A stretch of 64,000 bases of DNA. Source: Mesorhizobium sp. YM1C-6-2 (GTDB taxonomy: Bacteria > Pseudomonadota > Alphaproteobacteria > Rhizobiales > Rhizobiaceae). Where the stretch lies: assembly GCF_003666685.1 (NCBI RefSeq), contig NZ_RCIZ01000004.1, forward strand, positions 124,001 through 188,000, in the 5' to 3' direction. The position numbers and the translations under genes were made by a program. Below, piece by piece: positions 15,897 to 25,598 of the stretch (the first letter of the stretch is position 1; every line of letters begins with the position of its first letter). The notes under the pieces are model-generated. The model made no database searches. It was not told where the DNA came from and saw nothing but the letters and a program-made list of their open reading frames with translations.

Positions 15897-17417
15897 GTGC
15901 CGTTCAAGATCGTCGGGGAGACGAGCCCGAACAGCTTCGATTTCGAGACGAGGGCGCTGGTCAAGGCGACGGGCTTTCGCGAGTACGACGCGCGGTGGTG
16001 GTTTGGCCATCCGGGATCGGACAGGCAGCCTGACCTCAACCTGATCGGTGTACAAGCGCTGGGGATGGGACTTGCGACGCTGATCCGCAGGCGCGGCGTC
16101 GGCCCCGAGATCGTCACGGGCCATGATTTCCGCAGCTACTCGCTGTCGATCAAGCTGGCGCTGGTATCAGGACTGATGGCTGCCGGCGCACGGGTGAAGG
16201 ACATTGGGCTCGCATTGTCGCCGACGGCCTATTTCGCGCAGTTCGCACTCGATACGCCGTCCGTCGCGATGGTTACTGCGTCCCACAATGAGAATGGCTG
16301 GACCGGCGTGAAGATGGGGGCTCAGCGCCCGTTGACGTTCGGGCCGGAAGAGATGTCGGCGCTGAAGGAGATCGTGCTGGCCGGCGACTTCGACCTGGTA
16401 GGTGGCGGCGCATACGAGTTCGTGGCCGATTTCAGGAAGATTTATCTCGACGACCTGACGGCGGAGAAAAGAATCGCGCGAAAGCTGCGCGTAGTGGCGG
16501 CCTGCGGCAACGGCACGGCCGGCGCCTTTGCGCCGGAGGCGCTGGAGCGCATAGGCTGCGAGGTGATCCCGCTCGACGTCGAACTCGATAACACTTTCCC
16601 GCGCTACAATCCCAATCCGGAGGACATGCAGATGCTGCATGCGATCCGCGACAAGGTGCTTGAAACGGGTGCGGATGTCGGACTTGGCTTCGACGGTGAC
16701 GGCGACCGTTGCGGCGTCGTCGACAATCTCGGCAACGAGATCTTTGCCGACAAGGTCGGCGTCATGCTGGCAAGGGATATCTCCGCCCTGCATCCGGGCG
16801 CCAAATTCGTGGTCGATGTGAAGTCGACGGGCCTGTTCCAGACCGACCCGGTCCTGAAGGCGAACGGAGCTACGGCCGACTACTGGAAAACTGGCCATTC
16901 GCATATCAAGCGGCGGGTTGCCGAACTCGGCGCCATCGCCGGTTTCGAAAAATCCGGCCACTTCTTCTTCAATCCGCCGATCGGGCGCGGCTACGATGAC
17001 GGCCTTGTCACTGCAATCGCCGTGTGCCAGATGCTCGACCGAAATCCCCAAAAGTCCATGGCGGATCTCTATGCTGAGTTGCCCACCACCTATGGCACGC
17101 CGACCATGTCGCCGCATTGCGACGACGAAGTGAAGTACGGCGTCGTGGAGCGGGTGTTTGCGGACATCGAGGCGATGAAGGCCGGCGGCGAAATGTTTGC
17201 GGGCCAGAAGATCGCAGACCTTGTCACGGTGAACGGTGTCAGAGTGGTCGCCGAGGACGGAACATGGGGGCTGGTGCGGGCGTCGTCGAACAAGCCGGAA
17301 CTGGTGGTGGTGGTGGAAAGCCCCGTTTCGTCGGAGCGTCGGCGCGAGATGTTCGAAGCCGTCGATGCGGTGCTGCGCCGCAATCCTGAAGTCGGCGCCT
17401 ACAATCAAACTTTCTGA
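15897..17417 (+). CDS. Phosphomannomutase/phosphoglucomutase
   Basis: Converts mannose 6-phosphate and mannose 1-phosphate (and often the glucose forms) for sugar-nucleotide synthesis. The 506-residue alpha-D-phosphohexomutase has FREYDARWWFG near 27, the phosphoserine loop VTASHNENGWTGVKMG with Ser129, the metal loop DGDGDR at 266-271, and the sugar-binding region EKSGHFFF. The start is GTG at 15897, 9 nt after GGAG. The next gene, 18 nt away, is a mannose-1-phosphate guanylyltransferase fusion, so the pair forms a GDP-mannose unit feeding surface polysaccharide. Confidence 0.92.
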   Translation: MPFKIVGETSPNSFDFETRALVKATGFREYDARWWFGHPGSDRQPDLNLIGVQALGMGLATLIRRRGVGPEIVTGHDFRSYSLSIKLALVSGLMAAGARVKDIGLALSPTAYFAQFALDTPSVAMVTASHNENGWTGVKMGAQRPLTFGPEEMSALKEIVLAGDFDLVGGGAYEFVADFRKIYLDDLTAEKRIARKLRVVAACGNGTAGAFAPEALERIGCEVIPLDVELDNTFPRYNPNPEDMQMLHAIRDKVLETGADVGLGFDGDGDRCGVVDNLGNEIFADKVGVMLARDISALHPGAKFVVDVKSTGLFQTDPVLKANGATADYWKTGHSHIKRRVAELGAIAGFEKSGHFFFNPPIGRGYDDGLVTAIAVCQMLDRNPQKSMADLYAELPTTYGTPTMSPHCDDEVKYGVVERVFADIEAMKAGGEMFAGQKIADLVTVNGVRVVAEDGTWGLVRASSNKPELVVVVESPVSSERRREMFEAVDAVLRRNPEVGAYNQTF

Positions 17418-17435
17418 GGACCGGAAGCGGACGGG

Positions 17436-19673
17436 ATGAGCGAAAAGATCGTCAGCTTCGTGATGAGTGGTGGAGTCGGCTCGCGGCTATGGCCGTTGTC
17501 GCGCGAGGACAACCCGAAGCAGTTCCATGACCTGTCGGGCCAAGGCTCTATGCTGGCGAAAACCTTGCGTCGGCTGGCTGCGAGGTCGGCAGGGGCGACG
17601 CCGATCTATCTGATAGCCTCCGAGAAACACGCGCACCGCGTGCATGGAGACCTCGGCGAGATCGATGTGCGGGGCGGCGGCGCCATCTTCGAGCCGGTGG
17701 GCAGGAATACTGCCGCGGCAGTGGCGATCGCGACGCTGCGAACGCTTGCCGAACATGGCGATGCGGTCATGCTGGTCGTGCCGTCCGACCATGAGATATC
17801 GACCGACACGCAGTTCTGGCACACGGTGGAGGAGGGCGTTCCGGCGGCGCGCGAAGGGCGGATCGTGGTGTTCGGGATCCGGCCGACCCAGCCGGAAACA
17901 GGATACGGTTATATCGAGGCCGCAAATGGTGGCCATGTGCTCGACGTCTCGCGCTTCGTCGAGAAACCGGATCGAAATACGGCCGAGCAATATCTCGCCT
18001 CAGGAATTTTCTACTGGAACACCGGCATCTTCCTGTTCCGGGCAGGGGCGATGCGCGACGCGTTCCTGAAGCTTCGCCCTGACATCTGGAGCGCGGCCGA
18101 AACGGCATTTGCGGCTGCGACCAGCGACCTGTCCGGTCTCTATATGCCGCTTGCTCTTTATGAGGCGATTCCGTCGGAGTCGATCGACTACGCAATCATG
18201 GAAAAGGCCGAGCGGATCGCCATGGTGCCGGCCGGCTTCCGCTGGAGCGATCTCGGCTCCTGGCAGTCGCTGCTCGATGTCAGCGCGGCCGACGGGAATG
18301 GCAATGTGATCCTCGGCGATGTGGTCGCGATCGACTGCGAGAATTCGTACCTGCGCAGCGACGGCAACCTGCTGTCGGCGATCGGCCTGAAGAACGTCGC
18401 CATCGTCTCGACGCCGGACGCGACCTTCGTCGCGCCAGTGAGTCACAGCCAGAACGTCAAGAAGATCGTCGAGCAGCTCGAAAAGAGCGGCCGCCTGGAG
18501 ACGCGCTTCACGCCGGCGCCGGACCGCGTTCTGGTCAGTGGCGCCTGGCGGCGGCGGGTGCATCACTGGCTGTTCGACGAGACCTTGCCGTTGTGGTCGA
18601 CGAAAGGTGTCGACGATATCCATGGCGGCTTCCACGAGGCGCTCGGCTTTGACGGTTCGCCGCTTCCAAAGTCGAAGCGCATGCGGACCATGGCACGCCA
18701 GGTCTATGCCTTTGCGGTTGCCAAGATGCGCGGCTGGGACGGGCCGGCGGACAGGCTGATCGCGCATGGGCTCGAGTTCATGGGCCAGAACGGCCGCACG
18801 GAACGCGGCGGCTGGGTACGCACGCTGAACGTGGACGGCAGCGTCGCCGACCCGATCGAGGACGCCTACGACCACAGCTGCGTCTTGCTGGCGCTGGCAT
18901 GGGCGCATCGCTGCGGCAATCCGGATGCATTGCGGCTGGGCGAGGAGACGTTCGCCTTCCTCGACGCTCATTTGGAGGATAGCGAGGCGGGCGGTTATCT
19001 TGAGACACCGACCCGGGAAGCGACGCGCCGGTCCAACCCGCACATGCACCTGCTCGAGGCTTTTCTCGCTTGGCATTCCGTGACCAGCGATGCGTCGCAT
19101 CTGATGCGCGCCGAGCGGATCATCGCTTTGTTCAAGCAGCATTTCTTCGACCCGGAAAGCTGGACGATCGGCGAGTTCTTCGACGAAAGCTGGCGGCCAA
19201 TGGCTGGCGAGGCAGGGACCTGGACGGAACCTGGACATCATTTCGAATGGGCTTCTCTGCTGGCCGATTTTGCTGGGAAGAGCGGCCGCAGCGAAATGAG
19301 TGGCTACGCGCGCAAGCTCTATGCGTCGGCGATCGCCAATGGCCTGAACCGCGCAACAGGACTGGCCTACGGGGCAGTATCCCGGCAGGGCATGCCGCTT
19401 GATCCCCTGTCGCGCAGCTGGCCGCAGGCTGAGGCGATCAAGGCTGCCATCGCGCTAGACGGCAGCGGTGGTCCGGACCTCAAGCCGGAGGTCGAGGCGC
19501 GGGTCGGCCGTCTGTTCCGCTGGCACATCGATCCAGCGCCGACGGGGCTCTGGATCGACCGCATCGACGAACGCGGACGTTCATTGGCGACCGAGGTGCC
19601 GGCCAGCATCTTCTATCACCTGGTCAGCGCGCTGACGCAGTATCTGGATGGGACGGAGGAGACGGCTAAGTAA
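17436..19673 (+). CDS. Mannose-1-phosphate guanylyltransferase fused to AGE-type epimerase/isomerase domain
   Basis: Bifunctional 745-residue protein. Residues 1-345 are a mannose-1-phosphate guanylyltransferase: SGGVGSRLWPLSREDNPKQF (11-30), GRNTAAAVAIATL, VPSDHEI, and a FVEKPDRNTAEQYLASG region. From about 365 to the end is an N-acylglucosamine 2-epimerase/mannose isomerase (AGE) alpha/alpha barrel: HHWLFDETLPLW, MRTMARQVYAFAVAK, NPHMHLLEAFLAW and EPGHHFEWASLL with the expected catalytic histidines. Usual bifunctional PMI-GMP enzymes carry a cupin isomerase instead. The fusion would make mannose 6-phosphate or a related sugar and then, after the neighbouring mutase, GDP-mannose. No frameshift is needed to join the domains. 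Confidence 0.88.
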   Translation: MSEKIVSFVMSGGVGSRLWPLSREDNPKQFHDLSGQGSMLAKTLRRLAARSAGATPIYLIASEKHAHRVHGDLGEIDVRGGGAIFEPVGRNTAAAVAIATLRTLAEHGDAVMLVVPSDHEISTDTQFWHTVEEGVPAAREGRIVVFGIRPTQPETGYGYIEAANGGHVLDVSRFVEKPDRNTAEQYLASGIFYWNTGIFLFRAGAMRDAFLKLRPDIWSAAETAFAAATSDLSGLYMPLALYEAIPSESIDYAIMEKAERIAMVPAGFRWSDLGSWQSLLDVSAADGNGNVILGDVVAIDCENSYLRSDGNLLSAIGLKNVAIVSTPDATFVAPVSHSQNVKKIVEQLEKSGRLETRFTPAPDRVLVSGAWRRRVHHWLFDETLPLWSTKGVDDIHGGFHEALGFDGSPLPKSKRMRTMARQVYAFAVAKMRGWDGPADRLIAHGLEFMGQNGRTERGGWVRTLNVDGSVADPIEDAYDHSCVLLALAWAHRCGNPDALRLGEETFAFLDAHLEDSEAGGYLETPTREATRRSNPHMHLLEAFLAWHSVTSDASHLMRAERIIALFKQHFFDPESWTIGEFFDESWRPMAGEAGTWTEPGHHFEWASLLADFAGKSGRSEMSGYARKLYASAIANGLNRATGLAYGAVSRQGMPLDPLSRSWPQAEAIKAAIALDGSGGPDLKPEVEARVGRLFRWHIDPAPTGLWIDRIDERGRSLATEVPASIFYHLVSALTQYLDGTEETAK

Positions 19674-19753
19674 CCCGACGAAAATCTTCTCGATAAAGCT
19701 TTGAGACTCGACACCAGTTGCCGGATTTGCTTTCCTCGAGAGGGGGAAGGGGA

Positions 19754-20665
19754 ATGGCAGCGCATAAATTTGGCGGCCCTGATACGCCGAAAAAGCTTCG
19801 TTGCCTGCAAGAGTATCTGCAGGCATTCTCGCTCGCACTTCGCCATCAGAACTTCGCTTGCATCTACATAGACGCTTTTGCAGGGTCGGGGTCTCGAACG
19901 GAAGTTCGCCCCGCCCTCCCGCTTTTCGGTCCGGAGTTCGCCGAGCCGGAAGAGATTTCCACTCCTGGGTCGGCGCGCATTGCTTTGGAGATCGATCCTC
20001 CTTTGCATTCAGTTGTGTTGATCGAGCAGGATACGTCGCGGTTTGCCGAGTTGAAGGCGATGATCGATCAGTTTCCAACTAGGTCGATTATCCCTCGGCA
20101 GGGAGACGCAAACAAACTTGTTCAGCGACTTTGTGCGAGGACCAATTGGCGAGGTGCGAACACGGTAGCGCGGGGTATCCGCGGTGTTATCTTTCTCGAT
20201 CCTTATGGAATGGAGGTTTCTTGGTCGACAGTCGAAGCGATAGCTAAGACCGAGGCCTTGGACTGCTGGTACTTTTTTCCGCTGTCTGGCCTCTACCGGA
20301 ACGCGCCACATGATCCGACGCGTTTGGATGTTTTCAAAGAAGCCAACCTTGATCGTGTCTTGGGGACACCTAACTGGCGTGAACGCTGGTACGACCACGA
20401 CATTTCGCGAAAGGATATGTTCGAGACTGAAGCTCAGGCTGTGCGGCGAGCAGACATCGATGCTATCGAGGGTTACGTAAAAGAACGACTATCGAGCGCA
20501 TTCAAAGGAACGGTCCTTGATCCGATTCGCCTCCATCACAAGAATGGCGCGCCGCTTGCCTCGCTCTTCTTCGCTGTATCCAATCCTAGCCCAGCAGCCG
20601 TCCGTTTGGCGACAGACATTGCCTCTCACATACTCAAGCGAGGCAAGTCGTCCCAAGTGCGCTGA
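19754..20665 (+). CDS. tcmP: Three-Cys-motif partner protein TcmP (methyltransferase-like)
   Basis: Protein of 303 residues matching what is known of TcmP proteins, which occur beside three-Cys-motif Gp37/Gp68 proteins. It looks like a Rossmann-fold methyltransferase: IYIDAFAGSGS (38-48) as the S-adenosylmethionine loop, VVLIEQD (87-93) as the acidic strand, and VIFLDPYGMEV (145-155) as a DPPY-like motif IV. The ATG at 19754 follows a long purine run (AGGGGGAAGGGG). Its last 40 nt overlap the convergent DUF5131 gene. Base composition is visibly less GC-rich than its neighbours, suggesting transfer. The target of the presumed methylation is unknown. Confidence 0.82.
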   Translation: MAAHKFGGPDTPKKLRCLQEYLQAFSLALRHQNFACIYIDAFAGSGSRTEVRPALPLFGPEFAEPEEISTPGSARIALEIDPPLHSVVLIEQDTSRFAELKAMIDQFPTRSIIPRQGDANKLVQRLCARTNWRGANTVARGIRGVIFLDPYGMEVSWSTVEAIAKTEALDCWYFFPLSGLYRNAPHDPTRLDVFKEANLDRVLGTPNWRERWYDHDISRKDMFETEAQAVRRADIDAIEGYVKERLSSAFKGTVLDPIRLHHKNGAPLASLFFAVSNPSPAAVRLATDIASHILKRGKSSQVR

Positions 20666-21378
20666 CGATAGACCCGACCGGCAGCTTTCTTGTTCTTACC
20701 GCCCCACTGTTTGAAGAAGAATGTAGTGTCGGCATCTATGCATTGATCGAAAATTTCATCAATCCATTGTGGGTCCATCGGCCTTGCATTCGGGCCACTT
20801 TCGCCCCCGACAATCGCCCATTGAATATCCTTGAGATTTCCCTCAGCAACCGACCCAATGAGAGGCTCAAAAGATACGAACCTGACTGCGGCGGGAACCT
20901 GACGCAGTTCGTCTAGCCTGCTCAGTACATGGCTATCTTCGACACTCGTTCCAAGCCACACATTTGGCAGCACTTGAAAGCCATTGAGACTAAGAACCGC
21001 AGCCATACGGCTGGGGCGTTTCGTAAGGATTTGATAGGTGTGACGTGGCGTATCCGCCATGACCTTCCAGATTCGTCGAATGAAATGGGCTGGAACGTCG
21101 GGATGAAAAAGGTCGGACATGGAGTTCACAAACACGCGGCGGGGTTTGGACCAGCCGGCGGGGATGGAAAGGGATTTGGGGTCGAGAACAACCTTGCCTG
21201 TCCACTTGGCACGGCCTCCGCTCTTCCGCGTCAGCCCTGAATATTTTTCGACACCCATGGCTTCGAGCCGGGAAGCCATTCTCATTGCGTAGCAGTTGGT
21301 GCAGCCTGCCGTCAGGATCGTGCATCCTGCAACAGGATTCCACGTCGCATCGGTCCACTCGATTGAGGTTTCAGCCAT
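20626..21378 (-). CDS. Phage Gp37/Gp68 (DUF5131) family three-Cys-motif protein
   Basis: Protein of 250 residues. N-terminal IEWTDATWNPVAGCTILTAG, then CTNCYA, gives three cysteines, Cys19, Cys26 and Cys29, the presumed iron-sulfur or metal site resembling radical-SAM enzymes. Further family marks are VFVNSMSDLFHPDVP, YQILTKRP, WLGTSVED, VSFEPLIG and IVGGESGPNARPM, ending FFFKQWGGKNKKAAGR. AGGAG lies 9 nt before the ATG. It is convergent with tcmP, with a 40-nt overlap at the 3' ends. The biochemical activity of this family is not known to me; a two-protein nucleic-acid modification role is inference. Confidence 0.85.
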   Translation of the reverse strand: MAETSIEWTDATWNPVAGCTILTAGCTNCYAMRMASRLEAMGVEKYSGLTRKSGGRAKWTGKVVLDPKSLSIPAGWSKPRRVFVNSMSDLFHPDVPAHFIRRIWKVMADTPRHTYQILTKRPSRMAAVLSLNGFQVLPNVWLGTSVEDSHVLSRLDELRQVPAAVRFVSFEPLIGSVAEGNLKDIQWAIVGGESGPNARPMDPQWIDEIFDQCIDADTTFFFKQWGGKNKKAAGRVYRQRTWDDLPRLSM

Positions 21379-21453
21379 AGGATGATTCTCCTAGGTAATT
21401 AAGGCAAAAATAATCGTCCTGGCTGGTGCGAAAATGGATGGGACTCGAGGCGT

Positions 21454-22917
21454 TTAGTAAGGGCTGACCACGTCGCCTGTCTCGACGTAGACGGATTTCA
21501 GCTGCGAATAATGGTCGAGGGCGGCGAGCGAGTTCTCGCGGCCGATGCCGGACTGCTTGAAGCCGCCGAAGGGGATTTCAACCGGCGCGAGATTGTAGTG
21601 GTTGATCCAACAGGTGCCGGCCTGCAGCTCGGCAATCACGCGGTGGGCCCGCGGCAGATCGCGCGTGAAGACGCCAGCCGAAAGACCGAACTCGGTGTCG
21701 TTGGCGCGGGCGATCACTTCGTCCTCGGCATCGAACTTCAGCACGGACAAGACCGGTCCGAAGATCTCTTCGCGGGCGATACGCATGCCATCGGTGACGC
21801 CGGTGAAGATCGTCGGCTCGACGTAGAATCCGGATTCGAAGCCCTGGAGTGAGGGCTCTGCGCCGCCGTGGTGCAGCGTCGCACCTTCCTGTTTGCCGAT
21901 GTCGATATAGGACAGCACCTTCTCATGCTGAGCCCTGTTGATGAGCGGCCCCATCTGGGTCTCGGGGTCGAGCGGATCGCCGATGCGGATCGCCTTGGTG
22001 CGTTCGGTGAGGCGGTCGAGGAAGCGATCGTGCAGGCCGTTCTGTACGAAGACGCGCGTGCCGTTCGAGCAGACCTGGCCGGTGGAGTAGAAGTTCGCCA
22101 GCATGGCGCCGCCAACGGCGTTCTCGACATCGGCGTCGTCGAAGATGATGAGCGGCGACTTGCCGCCGAGTTCCATCGTGGCGTGCTTCATCAGCGAGCC
22201 GGCAAGGCCGAGTACCTTGCGGCCGGTCGGCACCGAGCCGGTGAGCGATACTTTAGCGACGATCGGGTGGGAGGCGAGAGCGGCGCCCACGTCGCCATAA
22301 CCCTGCACGACGTTGAAAAGGCCATTGGGCAGGCCGGCCTCGGTGTAGATCTCGGCGAGGGCGAGAGCGGAGAGTGGCGTGTTTTCGGAGGGCTTAAACA
22401 CCATGGCGTTGCCCATGGCCAGCGCCGGAGCGGACTTCCAGCCGGCGCCCTGGATCGGATAGTTCCAGGCGCCGATGCCGACGCAGACGCCGAGTGCTTC
22501 GCGGCGCGTATAGGCAAAGGGGCCGCCGAAATCGACATAGTCGCCGTTGTAGCTGGCGACTGCTCCGCCGAAATATTCGAGCGCGTCGGCTGCCGAGGCA
22601 GGGTCGGCGACCAGCGTCTCCTGGATAGCCTTGCCGGTGTCGAGCGTCTCCAGCCGCGCCAGCTCGTCATTGCGGGCGCGCAATATGTCCGCCGCGCGGC
22701 GCAGGATGCGGCCTCGCTCGACGGGCTTCAGCCTAGCCCAGGCGGGCTGCGCTTCGCGGGCGGCCTCGATCGCCAGTTCGACGACATTCTCTGTGGCGGA
22801 ATACACGGTTGCGATGGTCTCGCCGGTCGCCGGGTAAATGACCGGAATGGCCTTGCCGCGCTCGTCGTCGACGAAGCTGCCGTTGATGTAATGCGATGCC
22901 TTGGGCTGGGCTTTCAT
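21454..22917 (-). CDS. betB: Betaine aldehyde dehydrogenase
   Basis: NAD-dependent oxidation of betaine aldehyde to glycine betaine, the second step from choline to the osmoprotectant. The 487-residue aldehyde dehydrogenase has the catalytic Glu249 in MELGGKSPL and Cys283 in [12 protein letters not shown], with [20 protein letters not shown] at 144-163. Sequence features throughout ([28 protein letters not shown]-like end) fit BetB rather than other aldehyde dehydrogenases. It is the last gene of the betI operon, 46 nt after betA. Confidence 0.95.
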   Translation of the reverse strand: MKAQPKASHYINGSFVDDERGKAIPVIYPATGETIATVYSATENVVELAIEAAREAQPAWARLKPVERGRILRRAADILRARNDELARLETLDTGKAIQETLVADPASAADALEYFGGAVASYNGDYVDFGGPFAYTRREALGVCVGIGAWNYPIQGAGWKSAPALAMGNAMVFKPSENTPLSALALAEIYTEAGLPNGLFNVVQGYGDVGAALASHPIVAKVSLTGSVPTGRKVLGLAGSLMKHATMELGGKSPLIIFDDADVENAVGGAMLANFYSTGQVCSNGTRVFVQNGLHDRFLDRLTERTKAIRIGDPLDPETQMGPLINRAQHEKVLSYIDIGKQEGATLHHGGAEPSLQGFESGFYVEPTIFTGVTDGMRIAREEIFGPVLSVLKFDAEDEVIARANDTEFGLSAGVFTRDLPRAHRVIAELQAGTCWINHYNLAPVEIPFGGFKQSGIGRENSLAALDHYSQLKSVYVETGDVVSPY

Positions 22918-22963
22918 CGGAGACTCCCTTGCGCTTTACGCCTCTTTAGCACGCCCGACGCGT

Positions 22964-24625
22964 TCAGCGATCGCTTTCGCGCCAACGCGGATTGATCCAG
23001 GGCTCCTGGTTGGACGGCGGCAGCGGAGTGCGGCCGAGTATGTGGTCGGCTGCCTTCTCTCCGGTCATGATCGAGGGGCCGTTGAGGTTGCCGTTGGTGA
23101 CGCGCGGAAAGACCGAGGAGTCGGCGACGCGCAGGCCCTCGACCCCGATGACGCGGCATTCAGGATCGACCACACTCAGCGGATCAGACAGGCTGCCCAT
23201 CTTGCAGGTCCCGCAGGGATGATAGGCGCTCTCCGCGTGCTGGCGGATGAAGCCGTCGAGTTCGTCGTCGGTCTGGACCCGGCTACCGGGCGAAATCTCG
23301 CGGCCCCGATAGGGGTCGAAGGCAGCCTGCCCGAAGATCTCTCGCGTCAACCTTATGCAGTGGCGGAAGTCACGCCAATCGTCAGGGTGCGACATGTAGT
23401 TGAAGCGGATTTCGGGTTTCGTCCACGGGTCGGGCGAGCGCAGCGTGACGGTGCCGCGGGACTTGGAGCGCATCGGCCCGACATGCGCCTGGAAGCCATG
23501 TCCGGAGGCCGCGGCCTTGCCGTCATAACGAACGGCCGCCGGAATGAAGTGGTACTGGATATCAGGATAGTCGACCCCGGGTGCGGACCTAACGAAGGCC
23601 GCCGCCTCGAAGTGATTGGTTGCCCCGAGACCGGTCTTGAAGAAAAGCCATTCGGCGCCGATCAGGGCCTTGGAGAAGGGATTGAAGACCGAGTTGAGCG
23701 TGATGGGGTGCAGTGATTCCTGCTGGATGTAGAGCTCCAGGTGGTCCTGCAGGTTGCGACCGACGCCCGGGCGGTCGGCGATGACATCGACACCATTGCG
23801 CTTAAGCTCTCCGGCCGGCCCGATGCCCGACAGCATCAAAAGCTTTGGCGAATTGACTGCCGAGGCCGCGATGACGACTTCGCGTCTTGCCTTGACGACC
23901 TGAATCTTTTTGCGAGATTCGATCTCGACACCAATGGCACGTTGATTCTCGATGATCACGCGCCGTGCGAAGCCATTGACGAGCCTCACATTCTTGCGCC
24001 TGAGCGCGGGCCTGAGATAGGCGTTGGCGGCAGACCAGCGGCGGCCGAGATGGATCGTCTGCTCCATCGGCCCGAAGCCTTCCTGCTTGGCGCCATTGTA
24101 GTCGTCCGTAAGCTCGAACCCAGCCTGTCTGCCCGCCTCGACGAAGGCGGCGTAGAGCGGATTGCGGCGCGGGCCACGCTGCACGTGCAGTGGCCCTTGG
24201 GTGCCGCGCCAGCCATCTTCACCGCCCTTGGCGTGTTCCATGCGCTTGAAATAGGGGAGAACGTCGGCGAAGGCCCAGCCGGAAGCGCCCTGCTCGGACC
24301 AGTGGTCAAAGTCCCTCGCGTGGCCTCGCACATAGACCATGCCGTTGATGGAGGAGGAACCTCCGAGCACCTTGCCGCGTGGGGTGGCGAGAACACGGCC
24401 CCCGAGATGCGGCTCCGGCTCGCTGGAAAAGCCCCAGTCGTAGCGGCTCATGTTGAGCGGGATCGAGAGCGCCGACGGCATCTGGATCAGCGGGCCGAAA
24501 TCGGTCCCGCCATATTCGATGACGATGACCGAATGCTTGCCATCCTCCGAGAGACGATAGGCGAGGGCGGAGCCCGCCGAGCCGGAGCCTATGATGACAA
24601 AGTCGGCCTCAAGCATTTTCGACAT
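22964..24625 (-). CDS. betA: Choline dehydrogenase
   Basis: FAD-dependent GMC oxidoreductase of 553 residues that oxidises choline to betaine aldehyde at the inner membrane. The dinucleotide fold is [17 protein letters not shown] at the N-terminus. GMC signatures [20 protein letters not shown] and a [13 protein letters not shown] segment follow. The C-terminal active-site region has [13 protein letters not shown] and [16 protein letters not shown]. The C-terminal tail [14 protein letters not shown] is typical of rhizobial BetA. It overlaps the upstream dehydratase gene by 17 nt and precedes betB, so it is part of the operon. Confidence 0.95.
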   Translation of the reverse strand: MSKMLEADFVIIGSGSAGSALAYRLSEDGKHSVIVIEYGGTDFGPLIQMPSALSIPLNMSRYDWGFSSEPEPHLGGRVLATPRGKVLGGSSSINGMVYVRGHARDFDHWSEQGASGWAFADVLPYFKRMEHAKGGEDGWRGTQGPLHVQRGPRRNPLYAAFVEAGRQAGFELTDDYNGAKQEGFGPMEQTIHLGRRWSAANAYLRPALRRKNVRLVNGFARRVIIENQRAIGVEIESRKKIQVVKARREVVIAASAVNSPKLLMLSGIGPAGELKRNGVDVIADRPGVGRNLQDHLELYIQQESLHPITLNSVFNPFSKALIGAEWLFFKTGLGATNHFEAAAFVRSAPGVDYPDIQYHFIPAAVRYDGKAAASGHGFQAHVGPMRSKSRGTVTLRSPDPWTKPEIRFNYMSHPDDWRDFRHCIRLTREIFGQAAFDPYRGREISPGSRVQTDDELDGFIRQHAESAYHPCGTCKMGSLSDPLSVVDPECRVIGVEGLRVADSSVFPRVTNGNLNGPSIMTGEKAADHILGRTPLPPSNQEPWINPRWRESDR

Positions 24626-25598
24626 GCTTCACGAAGTCGGCGAGCGCAACGTTGCCGCCGCTGGCGACGACGACGACCGTCTTGCCCTTGACATCCGCCT
24701 TGCCGCCGAGAGCAGCAGCAAGCGACGCGGCGCCTGAGGGCTCCAGAGCCACTTTGAGACGCTCGAAGGCGGTCTTCATCGCCTGGCGCACCGAGGCATC
24801 GTCAACGGTGACGCCGCGCAGACCGGTTGGCTTGACCGCCGCGAAGGGCGCTTCGCCCGGCCGGCGTGCCATCAGCCCGTCGCAGATCGACTTCGGGCCA
24901 AGCGGCATGGTCTCGATCTGATTGCGGGCGAGCGAGGTGCCCATGCCATCGAAGCCCTCCGGCTCGACGGCGATAAGTTCGGTCTTCGGCGATAGATAAT
25001 GGAAAGCGAGCGCAACGCCGCCGATCAGACCGCCACCGCCGACGGGGCAGAAAAGAATGTCGGCCTGAACACCCTTTGCCGCGAGTTGGTCGAGCGCTTC
25101 CAGCCCGACGCCGGCCTGGCCGGCCACGATCTCGGGGTCGTCGAAGGGGTGGAGAAGAACAAGGTCGTCTTCCTTGGCGATCTGCCGCGCACGCTCGGAG
25201 GCAACCTCCTCGCGGGGGCGTTCGCCGTGGTCGGTGAGCACGACGGTTGCGCCGTATCCGGCCGTGGCGTCGCGCTTTGCGGCAGGCGCATCAATCGGCA
25301 TGACGATAGTGACGGGAATGCCGAGCGCCTGGCCTGCCGCCGCCAGTCCTTGAGCGAAATTGCCGGACGAATAGGCGACCACGCCTCGCTTGGCTTCCTC
25401 GGGAGAAAGCTGCTTCAGCCGCCAATAGGCGCCGCGCACCTTGAAGGAGCCCGCCCATTGCAGCGATTCGGGTTTGACGAAGACGCGCGCCGCACCCGTT
25501 TGCTTTGCGAGCGCGGCGGATTCGAGCAGCGGCGTGATCTGCGTCGCCTGCGACGTGACGGCGTAGGCGCGCTTGAGATGGTCGAGGGTAGGGATCAT
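24609..25598 (-). CDS. Threonine/serine dehydratase-like PLP enzyme
   Basis: Fold-type II pyridoxal-phosphate enzyme of 329 residues related to threonine dehydratase and serine racemase. The cofactor lysine is Lys53 in [14 protein letters not shown]. The phosphate-binding loop is [13 protein letters not shown], and the substrate loop is [13 protein letters not shown]. It lacks the C-terminal regulatory domain of biosynthetic IlvA, so a catabolic role is likely. It sits inside the bet operon between the GST and betA genes, overlapping both. The link to choline use is unclear; it may process serine arising downstream of betaine breakdown. Confidence 0.85.
   Translation of the reverse strand: MIPTLDHLKRAYAVTSQATQITPLLESAALAKQTGAARVFVKPESLQWAGSFKVRGAYWRLKQLSPEEAKRGVVAYSSGNFAQGLAAAGQALGIPVTIVMPIDAPAAKRDATAGYGATVVLTDHGERPREEVASERARQIAKEDDLVLLHPFDDPEIVAGQAGVGLEALDQLAAKGVQADILFCPVGGGGLIGGVALAFHYLSPKTELIAVEPEGFDGMGTSLARNQIETMPLGPKSICDGLMARRPGEAPFAAVKPTGLRGVTVDDASVRQAMKTAFERLKVALEPSGAASLAAALGGKADVKGKTVVVVASGGNVALADFVKHVENA

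Noticed and set aside
16167-17408. 413-codon minus-strand open frame opposite the phosphomannomutase gene
   Set aside because: It is a mirror of a clear enzyme gene; repeated His/Arg-rich low-complexity translation is typical of antisense frames in GC-rich DNA.
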